From the NCBI RefSeq assembly GCF_029227915.1, contig NC_079884.1:31126001-31190000 (forward strand): a stretch of DNA of 64,000 bases, read 5' to 3'. Each line of letters starts with the position of its first letter. Position 1 is the first letter of the stretch. The notes below the pieces were generated by a model that saw only the letters and a program-made list of their open reading frames with translations, did no database searches and was not told the DNA's origin. The translations under genes were made by a program, and so were the position numbers. This document shows positions 22,713-35,649 of the stretch, piece by piece. This DNA is from Hydractinia symbiolongicarpus. Its lineage: Eukaryota > Cnidaria > Hydrozoa > Anthoathecata > Hydractiniidae.

Positions 22713-22722
22713 CTCTCCGCAA
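22713..22722 (-). repeat. Right 10-bp terminal-inverted-repeat candidate
   Basis: CTCTCCGCAA is the perfect reverse complement of 20,787-20,796. It is followed by CACTTTCTATACTAGTTA before the satellite resumes. It is therefore not exactly at the junction, and a classic cut-and-paste terminus is not proven. Confidence 0.45.
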
Positions 22723-24968
22723 CACTTTCTATACTAGTTACCATTAAAACGCATGAGACTTGTAGTTTTCAAAAATGTTTTCAATTTTGATGAGACGCTT
22801 AATGAAAGAGGTTTAATCGCCGGCAAACGAAAACCCGCGATTTCCCGTAAATCCCGGGATTGGCCCGTATAGTCGAATGTATACAAAGAAAGTACCCTGT
22901 GAGTAAACTCATTTCCAGAACGATTTTTTAAATTATTTTTTCACCACTAAAACGCATAAGACTTGTAGTTTTTAAAAATGTTTTCATTTTTGATGAGACG
23001 CTGAATAAAAGAAGTTTAATCGCCGGCAAACGAAAACCCGCAATTTCCCGTAAATCCCGGGCTTCACCTGTATAGTCAAAAGTATACAAAGAAAGTACCC
23101 AGGGAGTAAACTCATTTCCCGAACGATTTTTTAAATTATTTTTTCACCACTAAAACGCATGAGACTTGTAGTTTTCAAAAATGTTTTCATTTTTGATGAG
23201 ACGCTGAATAAAAGAAGTTTAATCGCCGGCAAACGAAAACCCGCCATTTCCCATAAACCTTGGACTCGGCCCGTATAGTCAAAAGTATACAAAGAAAGTA
23301 CCCAGGGAGTAAACTCATTTCCCGAACGATTTTTTATATTATTTTTTTACCACTAAACGCACGAGACTTGTAGTTTTCAAAAATGTTTTCATATTTGATG
23401 GGACACTAAATAAAAGAAATTTAATCGCCGGCAAACGAAAATCCGCGATTTCCTGTAAATCCCGGGCTTGGCCCGTATAGTCGAATGTATACAAAGAAAG
23501 TACCCAGGGAGTAAATTCATTTCCCGAACGATTTTTTAAATTATTTTTCACCACTAAAACGCATGAGACTTGTAGTTTTCCAAAATGTTTTCATTTTTGA
23601 TGAGACGCTGAATAAAAGAAGTTTAATCGCCGGCAAACGAACACCTGCGATTTACAGTAAATCCCGGGCTTGGCCCGTATAGTCGAATGTATACAAAGAA
23701 AGTACCCTGTGAGTAAACTCATTTCCAGAACGATTTTTTAAATTATTTTTTCACCACTAAAACGCATAAGACTTGTAGTTTTTAAAAATGTTTTCATTTT
23801 TGATGAGACGCTGAATAAAAGAAGTTTAATCGCCGGCAAACGAAAACCCGCGATATCCCGTAAATCCCGGGCTTGGCCCGTATAGTCAAAAGTTTCCAAA
23901 AAAGTACCCAGGGAGTAAATTCATATCCCGAACGATTTTTTAAATTATTTTTCACCACTAAAACGAATGAGACTTGTAGTTTTTAAAAATGTTTTCATTT
24001 TTGATTAGACGCTGAATAAAAGAAGTTTAATCGCCGGCAAACGAACACCTGGGATTTCCCGTAAATCCCGGACTCGGCTCGTATAGTCAAAAGTATACAA
24101 AGAAAGTACCCAGGGAGTAAACTCATTTCACAAACGATTTTTTAAATTATTATTTCACCACTAAAGCCCATGAGACTTGTAGTTTTTAAAAATGTTTTCA
24201 TTTTTGATGAAACGCTAAATAAAAGAAGTTTAATCGCCGGCAAACGAAAACCCGCGATTTCCCGTAAATCCCGGGCTTGGCCCGTATAGTCGAATGTATA
24301 CAAAGAAAGTACCCTGTGTGTACACTCATTTCCAAAACGATTTTTTAAAATGTCTTTTCACCACTAAAACGCATGAGACTTGTAGTTTTCAAAAATGTTT
24401 CCATTTTCGATGAGACGCTGAATAAAAGAAGTTTAATCGCCGGCAAACGAAAACTTGCCATTTCCCGTAAACCCCGGACTCGGCCCGTATAGTCAAAAGT
24501 ATACAAAGAAAGTACCCAGGGAGTACACTCATTTCCCGAACGATTTTTTAAATTATTTTTTCACCACTAAAACGCATGAGACTTGTAGTTTTCAAAAATG
24601 TTTTCATTTTTGATGAGACGCCTAATGAAAGAGGTTTAATCGCCAGCAAACGAAATCCCGCGATTTCCCGTAAATCCGGGGCTTGGCCCGTATAGTCGAA
24701 TGTATACAAAGAAAGTACCCAGGGAGTAAACTCATATCCCGAACGATTTTTTAAATTATTTTTCACCACTAAAACGCATGAGACTTGTAGTTTTCAAAAA
24801 TGTTTTCATTTTTGATGAGACGCTTAATGAAAGAAGTTTAATCGCCGGCAAACGAACACCTGGGATTTCCCGTAAATCCCGGACTCGGCTCGTATAGTCA
24901 AAAGTATACAAAGAAAGTACCCAGGGAGTAAACTCATTTCACAAACGATTTTTTAAATTATTATTTCA

Positions 24969-24992
24969 CCACTAGACGCTGATGAGACGCTG
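24969..24992 (+). repeat. Shortened monomer with an internal deletion of about 50 bp
   Basis: CACCACTAGACGCTGATGAGACGC joins the CACCACTA segment to a duplicated GACGCTG, so the GAGACTTGTAG and T/A tract region is missing. It is a separate event from the 28-bp loss at 2,698 because the junction differs. Confidence 0.7.
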
Positions 24993-27900
24993 AATAAAAG
25001 AAGTTTAATTGCCGGCAAACGAAAACTTGCCATTTCCCGTAAACCCCGGACTCGGCCCGTATAGTCGAATGTATACAAAGAAAGTACCCAGGGAGTAAAC
25101 TCATTTTCCGAACGATTTTTTAAATTATTATTTCACCACTAAAGCCCATGAGACTTGTAGTTTTTAAAAATGTTTTCATTTTTGATGAGACGCTGAATAA
25201 AAGAAGTTTAATCGCCGGCAAACGAAAACCCGCGTTTTCCCGTAAATCCCGGACTCGGCCCGTATAGTCAAAAGTATACAAAGAAAGTACCCAGGGAGTA
25301 AACTCATTTCCTAAACGATCTTTTTAATTATTATTTCACCACTAAAGCCCATGAGACTTGTAGTTTTTAAAAATGTTTTCATTTTTGATGAAGCGCTGAA
25401 TAAAAGAAGTTTAATTGCCGGCAAACGAAAACCCGCGATTTCCCGTAAATCCCGGGCTTGGCCCGTATAGTCGAATGTATACAAAGAAAGTACCCTGTGT
25501 GTACACTCATTTCCAAAACGATTTTTTAAAATGTCTTTTCACCACTAAAACGCATGAGACTTGTAGTTTTCAAAAATGTTTCCATTTTCGATGAGACGCT
25601 GAATAAAAGAAGTTTAATCGCCGGCAAACGAAAACTTGCCATTTCCCGTAAACCACGGACTCGGCCCGTATAGTCAAAAGTATACAAAGAAAGTACCCAG
25701 GGAGTACAATCATTTCCCGAACGATTTTTTAAATTATTTTTTCACCACTAAAACGCATGAGACTTGTAGTTTTCAAAAATGTTTTCATTTTTGATGAGAC
25801 GCCTAATGAAAGAGGTTTAATCGCCAGCAAACGAAATCCCGCGATTTCCCGTAAATCCGGGGCTTGGCCCGTATAGTCGAATGTATACAAAGAAAGTACC
25901 CAGGGAGTAAACTCATTTTCCGAACGATTTTTTTAATTTTTTTTTCACCACTAAAACGCATGAGACTTGTAGTTTTCAAAAATGTTTTCATTTTTGATGA
26001 GACGCTTAATGAAAGAGTTTTAATCGCCGGCAAACGAAAACCCGCGATTTCCCGTAAATCCCGGGATTGGCCCGTGTAGTCGAATGTACACAAAAAAAAG
26101 TACCCTGTGAGTAAACTCATTTCCAGAACGATTTTTTAAATTATTTTTTCACCACTAAAACGCATGAGACTTGTAGTTTTCAAACTTGTTTTCATTTTTG
26201 TTGAGACGCTGAAAAAAAAAAGTTTAATCGCCGGCAAACGAACACCTGCGATTTCCCGTAAATCCCGGACTCGGCCCGTATAGTCAAAAGTATACAAAGA
26301 AAGTACCCAGGGAGTAAACTCATTTCACAAACGATTTTTTAAATTATTATTTCACCACTAAAGCCCATGAGACTTGTAGTTTTTAAAAATGTTTTCATTT
26401 TTGATGAGACGCTGAATAAAAGAAGTTTAATCGCCGGCAAACGAAAACCCGCGTTTTCCCGTAAATCCCGGACTCGGCCCGTATAGTCAAAAGTATACAA
26501 AGAAAGTACCCTGTGAGTAAACTCATTTCCTAAACGATCTTTTAAATTATTATTTCACCACTAAAACCCATGAGACTTGTAGTTTTTAAAAATGTTTTCA
26601 TTTTTGATGAGACGCTGAATAAAAGAAGTTTAATCGCCGGCAAACGAAAACCCGCGATTTCCCGTAAATCGCGGACTCGGCCCGTATAGTCAAAAGTATA
26701 CAAAGAAATTACCCAGTGAGTAAACTCATTTTCCGTACGAATTTTTAAATTATTTTTTCACCACTAAAACGCATGAGAATTGTAGTTTTCAAAAATGTTT
26801 TCATTTTTGATGAGACGCTGAATAAAAGGAGTTTAATCGCCGGCAAACGAAAACGCTCGATTTCCCGTACATCCCAGACTCGGCCCGTATAGTCAAAAGT
26901 ATACAAAGAAAGTACCCAGGGAGTAAACTCATTTCCCGAACGATTTTTTAAATTATATTTTCACCACTAAAACGCATGAGACTTGTAGTTTTTAGAAATG
27001 TTTTCATTTTTGATGAGACGTTAGTGAAAGTGGTTTAATCGCTGGCAAACGAAAACCCGCGATTTCCCGTAAATCCCTGGCTTGGCCCGTTTAGTCGAAT
27101 GTATACAAAGAAAGTACCCTGTGAGTAAACTCATTTCCAAAACGATTTTTTAAATTATTATTTCACCACTAAAACGCATGAGACATGTAGTTTTCAAAAA
27201 TGTTTTCATTTTTGATGAGACGTTGAATAAAAGAAGTTTAATCACCGGCAAACGAAAACGCGCGATTTCCCGTGAATCCCGGACTCGGCCCGTATAGTCA
27301 AAAGTATACAAAGAAAGTACCCAGGGAGTAAACTCATTTCCCGAACGATTTTTTAAATTATATTTTCACCACTAAAACGCATAAGACTTGTAGTTTCCAG
27401 AAATGCTTTCATTTTTGATGAGACGCTTAGTGAAAGTGGTTTAATCGCCGGCAAACGAAAACCCGGGATTTCCCGTAAATCCCGGGCTTGGCCCGTATAG
27501 TCAAAAGTATCCAAAAAAGTAACCTGGGAGTAAATTCATTTCCCGAACGATTTTTTAAATTATTTTTCACCACTAAAACGCATGAGACTTGTAGTTTTCA
27601 AAAATGTTTTCATTTTTGATGAGACGCTGAATAAAAGAAGTTTAATCGCCGACAAACGAACACCTGTGATTTCCCGTAAATCCCGGACTCGGCCCGTATA
27701 GCCAAAAGTATACAAAGAAAGTACCCATGGAGTAAACTCATTTCACAAACGATTTTTTAAATTATTATTTCACCACTAAAGCCTATGAGACTTGTAGTTT
27801 TTAAAAATGTTTTCATTTTTGATGAGACGCTGAATAAAAGAAGTTTAATCGCCGGCAAACGAAAACCCGCGTTTTCCCGTAAATCCCGGACTCGGCCCGT

Positions 27901-28149
27901 ATAGTCAAAAGTATACAAAGAAAGTACCCAGGGAGTAAACTCATTTTACAAACGATTTTTTAAATTATTATTTCACCACTAAAGCCCATGAGACTTGTAG
28001 TTTTTAAAAATGTTTTCATTTTTGATGAGACGCTGAATAAAAGAAGTTTAATCGCCGGCAAACGAAAACCCGCGTTTTCTCGTAAATCCCGGACTCGGCT
28101 CGTATAGTCAAATGTATACAAAGAAAGTACCCAGGGAGTAAACTCATTT

Positions 28150-31100
28150 CCCAAACGATCTTTTATATTATTATTTGACCACTAAAGCCCATGAGACTTG
28201 TAGTTTTAAAAATGTTTTCATTTTTGATGAGACGCCTAATGAAAGAGGTTTAATCGCCGGCAAACGAAATCCCGCGATTTCCCGTAAATCCGGGGCTTGG
28301 CCCGTATAGTCGAATGTATACAAAGAAAGTACCCAGGGAGTAAACTCATTTTCCGAACGATTTTTTTAATTTTTTTTTCACCACTAAAACGCATGAGACT
28401 TGTAGTTTTCAAAAATGTTTTCATTTTTGATGAGACGCTTAATGAAAGAGTTTTAATCGCCGGCAAACGAAAACCCGCGATTTCCCGTAAATCCCGGGAT
28501 TGGCCCGTGTAGTCGAATGTACACAAAAAAGTACCCTGTGAGTAAACTCATTTCCAGAACGATTTTTTAAATTATTTCTTCACCACTAAAACGCATGAGA
28601 CTTGTAGTTTTCAAACTTGTTTTCATTTTTGTTGAGACGCTGAATAAAAGAAGTTTAATCGCCGGCAAACGAACACCTGCGATTTCCCGTAAATCCCGGA
28701 CTCGGCCCGTATAGTCAAAAGTATACAAAGAAAGTACCCAGGGAGTAAACTCATTTCACAAACGATTTTTTAAATTATTATTTCACCACTAAAGCCCATG
28801 AGACTTGTAGTTTTTAAAAATGTTTTCATTTTTGATGAGACGCTGAATAAAAGAAGTTTAATCGTCGGCAAACGAAAACCCGCGATTTCCCGTACATCCC
28901 AGACTCGGCCCGTATAGTCAAAAGTATACAAAGAAAGTACCCAGGGAGTAAACTCATTTCCCAAACGATCTTTTATATTATTATTTGACCACTAAAGCCC
29001 ATGAGACTTGTAGTTTTAAAAATGTTTTCATTTTTGATGAGACGCCTAATGAAAGAGGTTTAATCGCCGGCAAACGAAATCCCGCGATTTCCCGTAAATC
29101 CGGGGCTTGGCCCGTATAGTCGAATGTATACAAAGAAAGTACCCAGGGAGTAAACTCATTTTCCGAACGATTTTTTTAATTTTTTTTTCACCACTAAAAC
29201 GCATGAGACTTGTAGTTTTCAAAAATGTTTTCATTTTTGATGAGACGCTTAATGAAAGAGTTTTAATCGCCGGCAAACGAAAACCCGCGATTTCCCGTAA
29301 ATCCCGGGATTGGCCCGTGTAGTCGAATGTACACAAAAAAGTACCCTGTGAGTAAACTCATTTCCAGAACGATTTTTTAAATTATTTCTTCACCACTAAA
29401 ACGCATGAGACTTGTAGTTTTCAAACTTGTTTTCATTTTTGTTGAGACGCTGAATAAAAGAAGTTTAATCGCCGGCAAACGAACACCTGCGATTTTCCGT
29501 AAATCCCGGACTCGGCCCGTATAGTCAAAAGTATACAAAGAAAGTACCCAGGGAGTAAACTCATTTCACAAACGATTTTTTAAATTATTATTTCACCACT
29601 AAAGCCCATGAGACTTGTAGTTTTTAAAAATGTTTTCATTTTTGATGAGACGCTGAATAAAAGAAGTTTAATCGTCGGCAAACGAAAACCCGCGATTTCC
29701 CGTACATCCCAGACTCGGCCCGTATAGTCAAAAGTATACAAAGAAAGTACCCAGGGAGTAAACTCATTTCCTAAACGATCTTTTAAATTATTATTTCACC
29801 ACTAAAACGCTTGAGACATGTAGTTTTCAAAAATGTTTTCATTTTTGATGAGACGTTGAATAAAAGAAGTTTAATCACCGGCAAACGAAAACGCGCGATT
29901 TCCCGTACATCCCAGACTCGGCCCGTATAGTCAAAAGTATACAAAGAAAGTACCCAGGGAGTAAACTCATTTCCCGAACGATTTTTTAAATTATATTTTC
30001 ACCACTAAAACGCATGAGACTTGTAGTTTTTAGAAATGTTTTCATTTTTGATGAGACGTTAGTGAAAGTGGTTTAATCGCCGGCAAACGAAAACCCGCGA
30101 TTTCCCGTAAATCCCGGGATTGGCCCGTGTAGTCGAATGTACACAAAAAAGTACCCTGTGAGTAAACTCATTTCCAGAACGATTTTTTAAATTATTTCTT
30201 CACCACTAAAACGCATGAGACTTGTAGTTTTCAAACTTGTTTTCATTTTTGTTGAGACGCTGAATAAAAGAAGTTTAATCGCCGGCAAACGAACACCTGC
30301 GATTTCCCGTAAATCCCGGACTCGGCCCGTATAGTCAAAAGTATACAAAGAAAGTACCCAGGGAGTAAACTCATTTCACAAACGATTTTTTAAATTATTA
30401 TTTCACCACTAAAGCCCATGAGACTTGTAGTTTTTAAAAATGTTTTCATTTTTGATGAGACGCTGAATAAAAGAAGTTTAATCGTCGGCAAACGAAAACC
30501 CGCGATTTCCCGTACATCCCAGACTCGGCCCGTATAGTCAAAAGTATACAAAGAAAGTACCCAGGGAGTAAACTCATTTCCCAAACGATCTTTTATATTA
30601 TTATTTGACCACTAAAGCCCATGAGACTTGTAGTTTTAAAAATGTTTTCATTTTTGATGAGACGCCTAATGAAAGAGGTTTAATCGCCGGCAAACGAAAT
30701 CCCGCGATTTCCCGTAAATCCGGGGCTTGGCCCGTATAGTCGAATGTATACAAAGAAAGTACCCAGGGAGTAAACTCATTTTCCGAACGATTTTTTTAAT
30801 TTTTTTTTCACCACTAAAACGCATGAGACTTGTAGTTTTCAAAAATGTTTTCATTTTTGATGAGACGCTTAATGAAAGAGTTTTAATCGCCGGCAAAACG
30901 AAAACCCGCGATTTCCCGTAAATCCCGGGATTGGCCCGTGTAGTCGAATGTACACAAAAAAGTACCCTGTGAGTAAACTCATTTCCAGAACGATTTTTTA
31001 AATTATTTCTTCACCACTAAAACGCATGAGACTTGTAGTTTTCAAACTTGTTTTCATTTTTGTTGAGACGCTGAATAAAAGAAGTTTAATCGCCGGCAAA

Positions 31101-31390
31101 CGAACACCTGCGATTTTCCGTAAATCCCGGACTCGGCCCGTATAGTCAAAAGTATACAAAGAAAGTACCCAGGGAGTAAACTCATTTCACAAACGATTTT
31201 TTAAATTATTATTTCACCACTAAAGCCCATGAGACTTGTAGTTTTTAAAAATGTTTTCATTTTTGATGAGACGCTGAATAAAAGAAGTTTAATCGTCGGC
31301 AAACGAAAACCCGCGATTTCCCGTACATCCCAGACTCGGCCCGTATAGTCAAAAGTATACAAAGAAAGTACCCAGGGAGTAAACTCATTT
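28150..31390 (+). repeat. HOR: 810-bp tetramer, about four copies
   Basis: The private variant TGGCCCGTGTAGTCG is at 28,501, 29,311, 30,121 and 30,932, at steps of 810, 810 and 811 bp. The rare TTATTTGACCACT block is at 28,171, 28,981 and 30,601. The third unit is partly replaced by monomers with GACGTTAGTGAAAGTGG, so a 1,620-bp octamer pattern is superimposed. Confidence 0.8.
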
Positions 31391-31959
31391 CCTAAACGAT
31401 CTTTTAAATTATTATTTCACCACTAAAACGCTTGAGACATGTAGTTTTCAAAAATGTTTTCATTTTTGATGAGACGTTGAATAAAAGAAGTTTAATCACC
31501 GGCAAACGAAAACGCGCGATTTCCCGTGAATCCCGGACTCGGCCCGTATAGTCAAAAGTATACAAAGAAAGTACCCAGGGAGTAAACTCATTTTCCGAAC
31601 GATTTTTTAAATTATATTTTCACCACTAAAACGCATAAGACTTGTAGTTTCCAGAAATGCTTTCATTTTTGATGGGACGCTTAGTGAAAGTGGTTTAATC
31701 GCCGGCAAACGAAAACCCGCGATTTCCCGTAAATCCCGGGCTTGGCCCGTGTAGTCGAATGTATACAAAGAAAGTACCCTGTGAGTAAACTCATTTCCAG
31801 AACGATTTTTTAAATTATTTTTTCACCACTAAAACGCATAAGACTTGTAGTTTTTAAAAATGTTTTCATTTTTGATGAGACGCTGAATAAAAGAAGTTTA
31901 ATCGCCGGCAAACGAACACCTGCGATTTCCCGTAAATCCCGGACTCGGCCCGTATAGTC

Positions 31960-33987
31960 AAAAGTATACAAAGAAAGTACCCAGGGAGTAAACTCATTTC
32001 ACAAACGATTTTTTAAATTATTATTTCACCACTAAAGCCCATGAGACTTGTAGTTTTTAAAAATGTTTTCATTTTTGATGAGACGCTGAATAAAAGAAGT
32101 TTAATCGCCGGCAAACGAAAACCCGCGTTTTCCCGTAAATCCCGGACTCGGCCCGTATAGTCAAAAGTATACAAAGAAAGTACCCAGGGATTAAACTCAT
32201 TTCCTAAACGATCTTTTAAATTATTATTTCACCACTAAAACCCATGAGACTTGTAGTTTTTAAAAATGTTTTCATTTTTGATGAGACGCTGAATAAAAGA
32301 AGTTTAATCGCCGGCAAACGAAAACCCGCGATTTCCCGTAAATCCCGGACTCGGCCCGTATAGTCAAAAGTATACAAAGAAAGTACCCAGTGAGTAAACT
32401 CATTTCCCGTACGAATTTTTAAATTATTTTTTCACCACTAAAACGCATGAGAATTGTAGTTTTCAAAAATGTTTTCATTTTTGATGAGACGCTGAATAAA
32501 AGGAGTTTAATCGCCGGCAAACGAAAACGCTCGATTTCCCGTACATCCCAGACTCGGCCCGTATAGTCAAACGTATACAAAGAAAGTACCCAGGGAGTAA
32601 ACTCATTTCCCGAGCGATTTTTTAAATTATATTTTCACCACTAAAACGCATGAGACTTGTAGTTTTTTGAAATGTTTTCATTTTTGATGAGACGTTAGTG
32701 AAAGTGGTTTAATCGCTGGCAAACGAAAACCCGCGATTTCCCGTAAATCCCTGGCTTGGCCCGTTTAGTCGAATGTATACAAAGAAAGTACCCTGTGAGT
32801 AAACTCATTTCCAAAACGATTTTTTAAATTATTATTTCACCACTAAAACGCATGAGACATGTAGTTTTCAAAAATGTTTTCATTTTTGATGAGACGTTGA
32901 ATAAAAGAAGTTTAATCACCGGCAAACGAAAACGCGCGATTTCCCGTGAATCCCGGACTCGGCCCGTATAGTCAAAAGTATACAAAGAAAGTACCCAGGG
33001 AGTAAACTCATTTCACAAACGATTTTTTAAATTATTATTTCACCACTAAAGCCCATGAGACTTGTAGTTTTTAAAAATGTTTTCATTTTTGATGAGACGC
33101 TGAATAAAAGAAGTTTAATCGCCGGCAAACGAAAACCCGCGTTTTCCCGTAAATCCCGGACTCGGCCCGTATAGTCAAAAGTATACAAAGAAAGTACCCA
33201 GGGAGTAAACTCATTTCCTAAACGATCTTTTAAATTATTATTTCACCACTAAAACCCATGAGACTTGTAGTTTTTAAAAATGTTTTCATTTTTGATGAGA
33301 CGCTGAATAAAAGAAGTTTAATCGCCGGCAAACGAAAACCCGCGATTTCCCGTAAATCCTGGACTCGGCCCGTATAGTCAAAAGTATACAAAGAAAGTAC
33401 CCAGTGAGTAAACTCATTTCCCGTACGAATTTTTAAATTATTTTTTCACCACTAAAACGCATGAGAATTGTAGTTTTCAAAAATGTTTTCATTTTTGATG
33501 AGACGCTGAATAAAAGGAGTTTAATCGCCGGCAAACGAAAACGCTCGATTTCCCGTACATCCCAGACTCGGCCCGTTTAGTCAAACGTATACAAAGAAAG
33601 TACCCAGGGAGTAAACTCATTTCCCGAACGATTTTTTAAATTATATTTTCACCACTAAAACGCATGAGACTTGTAGTTTTTAGAAATGTTTGCATTTTTG
33701 ATGAGACGTTAGTGAAAGTGGTTTAATCGCTGGCAAACGAAAACCCGCGATTTCCCGTGAATCCCTGGCTTGGCCCGTTTAGTCGAATGTATACAAAGAA
33801 AGTACCCTGTGAGTAAACTCATTTCCAAAACGATTTTTTAAATTATTATTTCACCACTAAAACGCATGAGACATGTAGTTTTCAAAAATGTTTTCATTTT
33901 TGATGAGACGTTGAATAAAAGAAGTTTAATCACCGGCAAACGAAAACGCGCGATTTCCCGTGAATCCCGGACTCGGCCCGTATAGTC
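31960..33987 (+). repeat. HOR: 1,014-bp pentamer, two copies
   Basis: GAAAACGCTCGATTTCCCG is at 32,523 and 33,537. The CACAAACGATTTTTT monomer near 32,001 and 33,011 and the GACGTTAGTGAAAG monomer near 32,690 and 33,710 keep the same order. Copy limits are approximate. Confidence 0.7.
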
Positions 33988-34329
33988 AAAAGTATACAAA
34001 GAAAGTACCCAGGGAGTAAACTCATTTCCCGAACGATTTTTTAAATTATATTTTCACCACTAAAACGCATAAGACTTGTAGTTTCCAGAAATGCTTTCAT
34101 TTTTGATGAGACGCTTAGTGAAAGTGGTTTAATCGCCGGCAAACGAAAACCCGCGATTTCCCGTAAATCCCGGGCTTGGACCGTTTAGTCGAATGCATAC
34201 AAAGAAAGTACCCTGTGAGTAAACGCATTTCCAGAAGGATTTTTTAAATTATTTTTTCACCACTAAAACGCATAAGACTTGTAGTTTTTAAAAATGTTTT
34301 CATTTTTGATGAGACGCTGAATAAAAGAA

Positions 34330-35140
34330 GTTTAATCGCCGGCAAACGAAAACCCATGATATCCCGTAAATCCCGGGCTTGGCCCGTATAGTCAAAAGTA
34401 TCCAAGAAAGTAATCAGGGAGTAAATTCATTTCCCGAACGATTTTTTAAATTATTTTTCACCACTAAAACGCATGAGACTTGTAGTTTTCAAAAATGTTT
34501 TCATTTTTGATGAGACGCTGAATAAAAGAAGTTTAATCGCCGGCAAACGAACACCTGTGATTTCCCGTAAATCCCGGACTCGGCCCGTATAGTCAAAAGT
34601 ATACAAAGAAAGTACCCAGGGAGTAAACTCATTTCACAAACGATTTTTTAAATTATTATTTCACCACTAAAGCCTATGAGACTTGTAGTTTTTAAAAATG
34701 TTTTCATTTTTGATGAGACGCTGAATAAAAGAAGTTTAATCGCCGGCAAACGAAAACCCGCGTTTTCCCGTAAATCCCGGACTCGGCCCGTATAGTCAAA
34801 AGTATACAAAGAACGTACCCAGGGAGTAAACTCATTTTACAAACGATTTTTTAAATTATTATTTCACCACTAAAGCCCATGAGACTTGTAGTTTTTAAAA
34901 ATGTTTTCATTTTTGATGAGACGCTGAATAAAAGAAGTTTAATCGCCGGCAAACGAAAACCCGCGTTTTCTCGTAAATCCCGGACTCGGCTCGTATAGTC
35001 AAAAGTATACAAAGAAAGTACCCAGGGAGTAAACTCATTTCCCAAACGATCTTTTATATTATTATTTCACCACTAAAGCCCATGAGACTTGTAGTTTTAA
35101 AAATGTTTTCATTTTTGATGAGACGTTGAATAAAAGAAGT
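34330..35140 (+). repeat. Array segment duplicated 22.8 kb downstream
   Basis: The order of private variants (AAAACCCATGATATCCCG, AAAGCCTATGAG, TTTTACAAACG, TTTTCTCGTAAATCCCGGACTCGGCTCG, TTTTATATTATTATTTC) matches about 57,090-57,900 at an offset of 22,762 bp. Several of the variants are rare elsewhere, so chance similarity of monomers is unlikely. Confidence 0.7.
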
Positions 35141-35649
35141 TTAATCGCCGGCAAACGAACACCTGTGATTTCCCGTAAATCCCGGGCTTGGCCCGTAGAG
35201 TCGAATGTATACAAAGAGAGTACCCAGGGAGTAAACTCATTTCCCGAACGATTTTTTAAATTTTTTTTTCACCACTAAAGCGCATGAGACTTGTAGTTTT
35301 CAAAAATGTTTTCATTTTTGATGAGACGCTTAATGAAAGAGGTTTAATCGCCGGCAAACGAGAACCCGCGATTTCCCGTAAATCCCGGGATTGGCCCGTA
35401 TAGTCGAATGTATACAAAGAAAGTACCCTGTGAGTAAACTCATTTCCAGAACGATTTTTTAAACTATTTTTTCACCACTAAAACGCATGAGACTTGTAGT
35501 TTTTAAAAATGTTTTCATTTTTGATGAGACGCTGAATAAAGGAAGTTTAATCGCCGGCAAACGAAAACCCGCAATTTCCCGTAAATCCCGGGCTTGGCCC
35601 GTATAGTCAAAAGTATACAAAGAAAGTACCCAGGGAGTAAACTCATTTC

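Larger units (their letters stand above)
20789..22740. mobile_element. Unique 1.95-kb segment interrupting the satellite, probable insertion
   Basis: This is the only non-satellite DNA in the window. It starts right after the satellite T run with GCGGAGAGAAGCGG and ends before CCATTAAAACGC, with the array resuming in phase. It contains no open frame that looks like a gene. It holds a GC hairpin edge, three GCGGAG repeats, CACGTG motifs, CTAG-rich DNA, (AT)n runs, a diverged 46-bp direct repeat and a tRNA-like unit. A 10-bp inverted repeat sits at its left edge and about 18 bp inside its right edge. It could be a non-autonomous DNA element, a composite of smaller insertions or a captured genomic fragment. 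I see no transposase, reverse transcriptase or clear target-site duplication. Confidence 0.55.
22593..22740. other. Unique DNA between the tRNA-like unit and the array
   Basis: AT-rich DNA containing the possible TTTT terminator and the right inverted-repeat candidate. If the unit is a SINE, this would be its body, but there is no A-rich or simple-repeat tail that marks an end. Confidence 0.4.

Noticed and set aside
20789-22740. Protein-coding gene in the unique segment
   Set aside because: Stops are frequent in all frames, the DNA is AT-rich and low in complexity, and no stretch resembles an exon or a known domain.
20789-22740. LTR retrotransposon or LINE
   Set aside because: No long terminal direct repeats, primer-binding site, polypurine tract, poly-A tail or reverse-transcriptase frame is visible.
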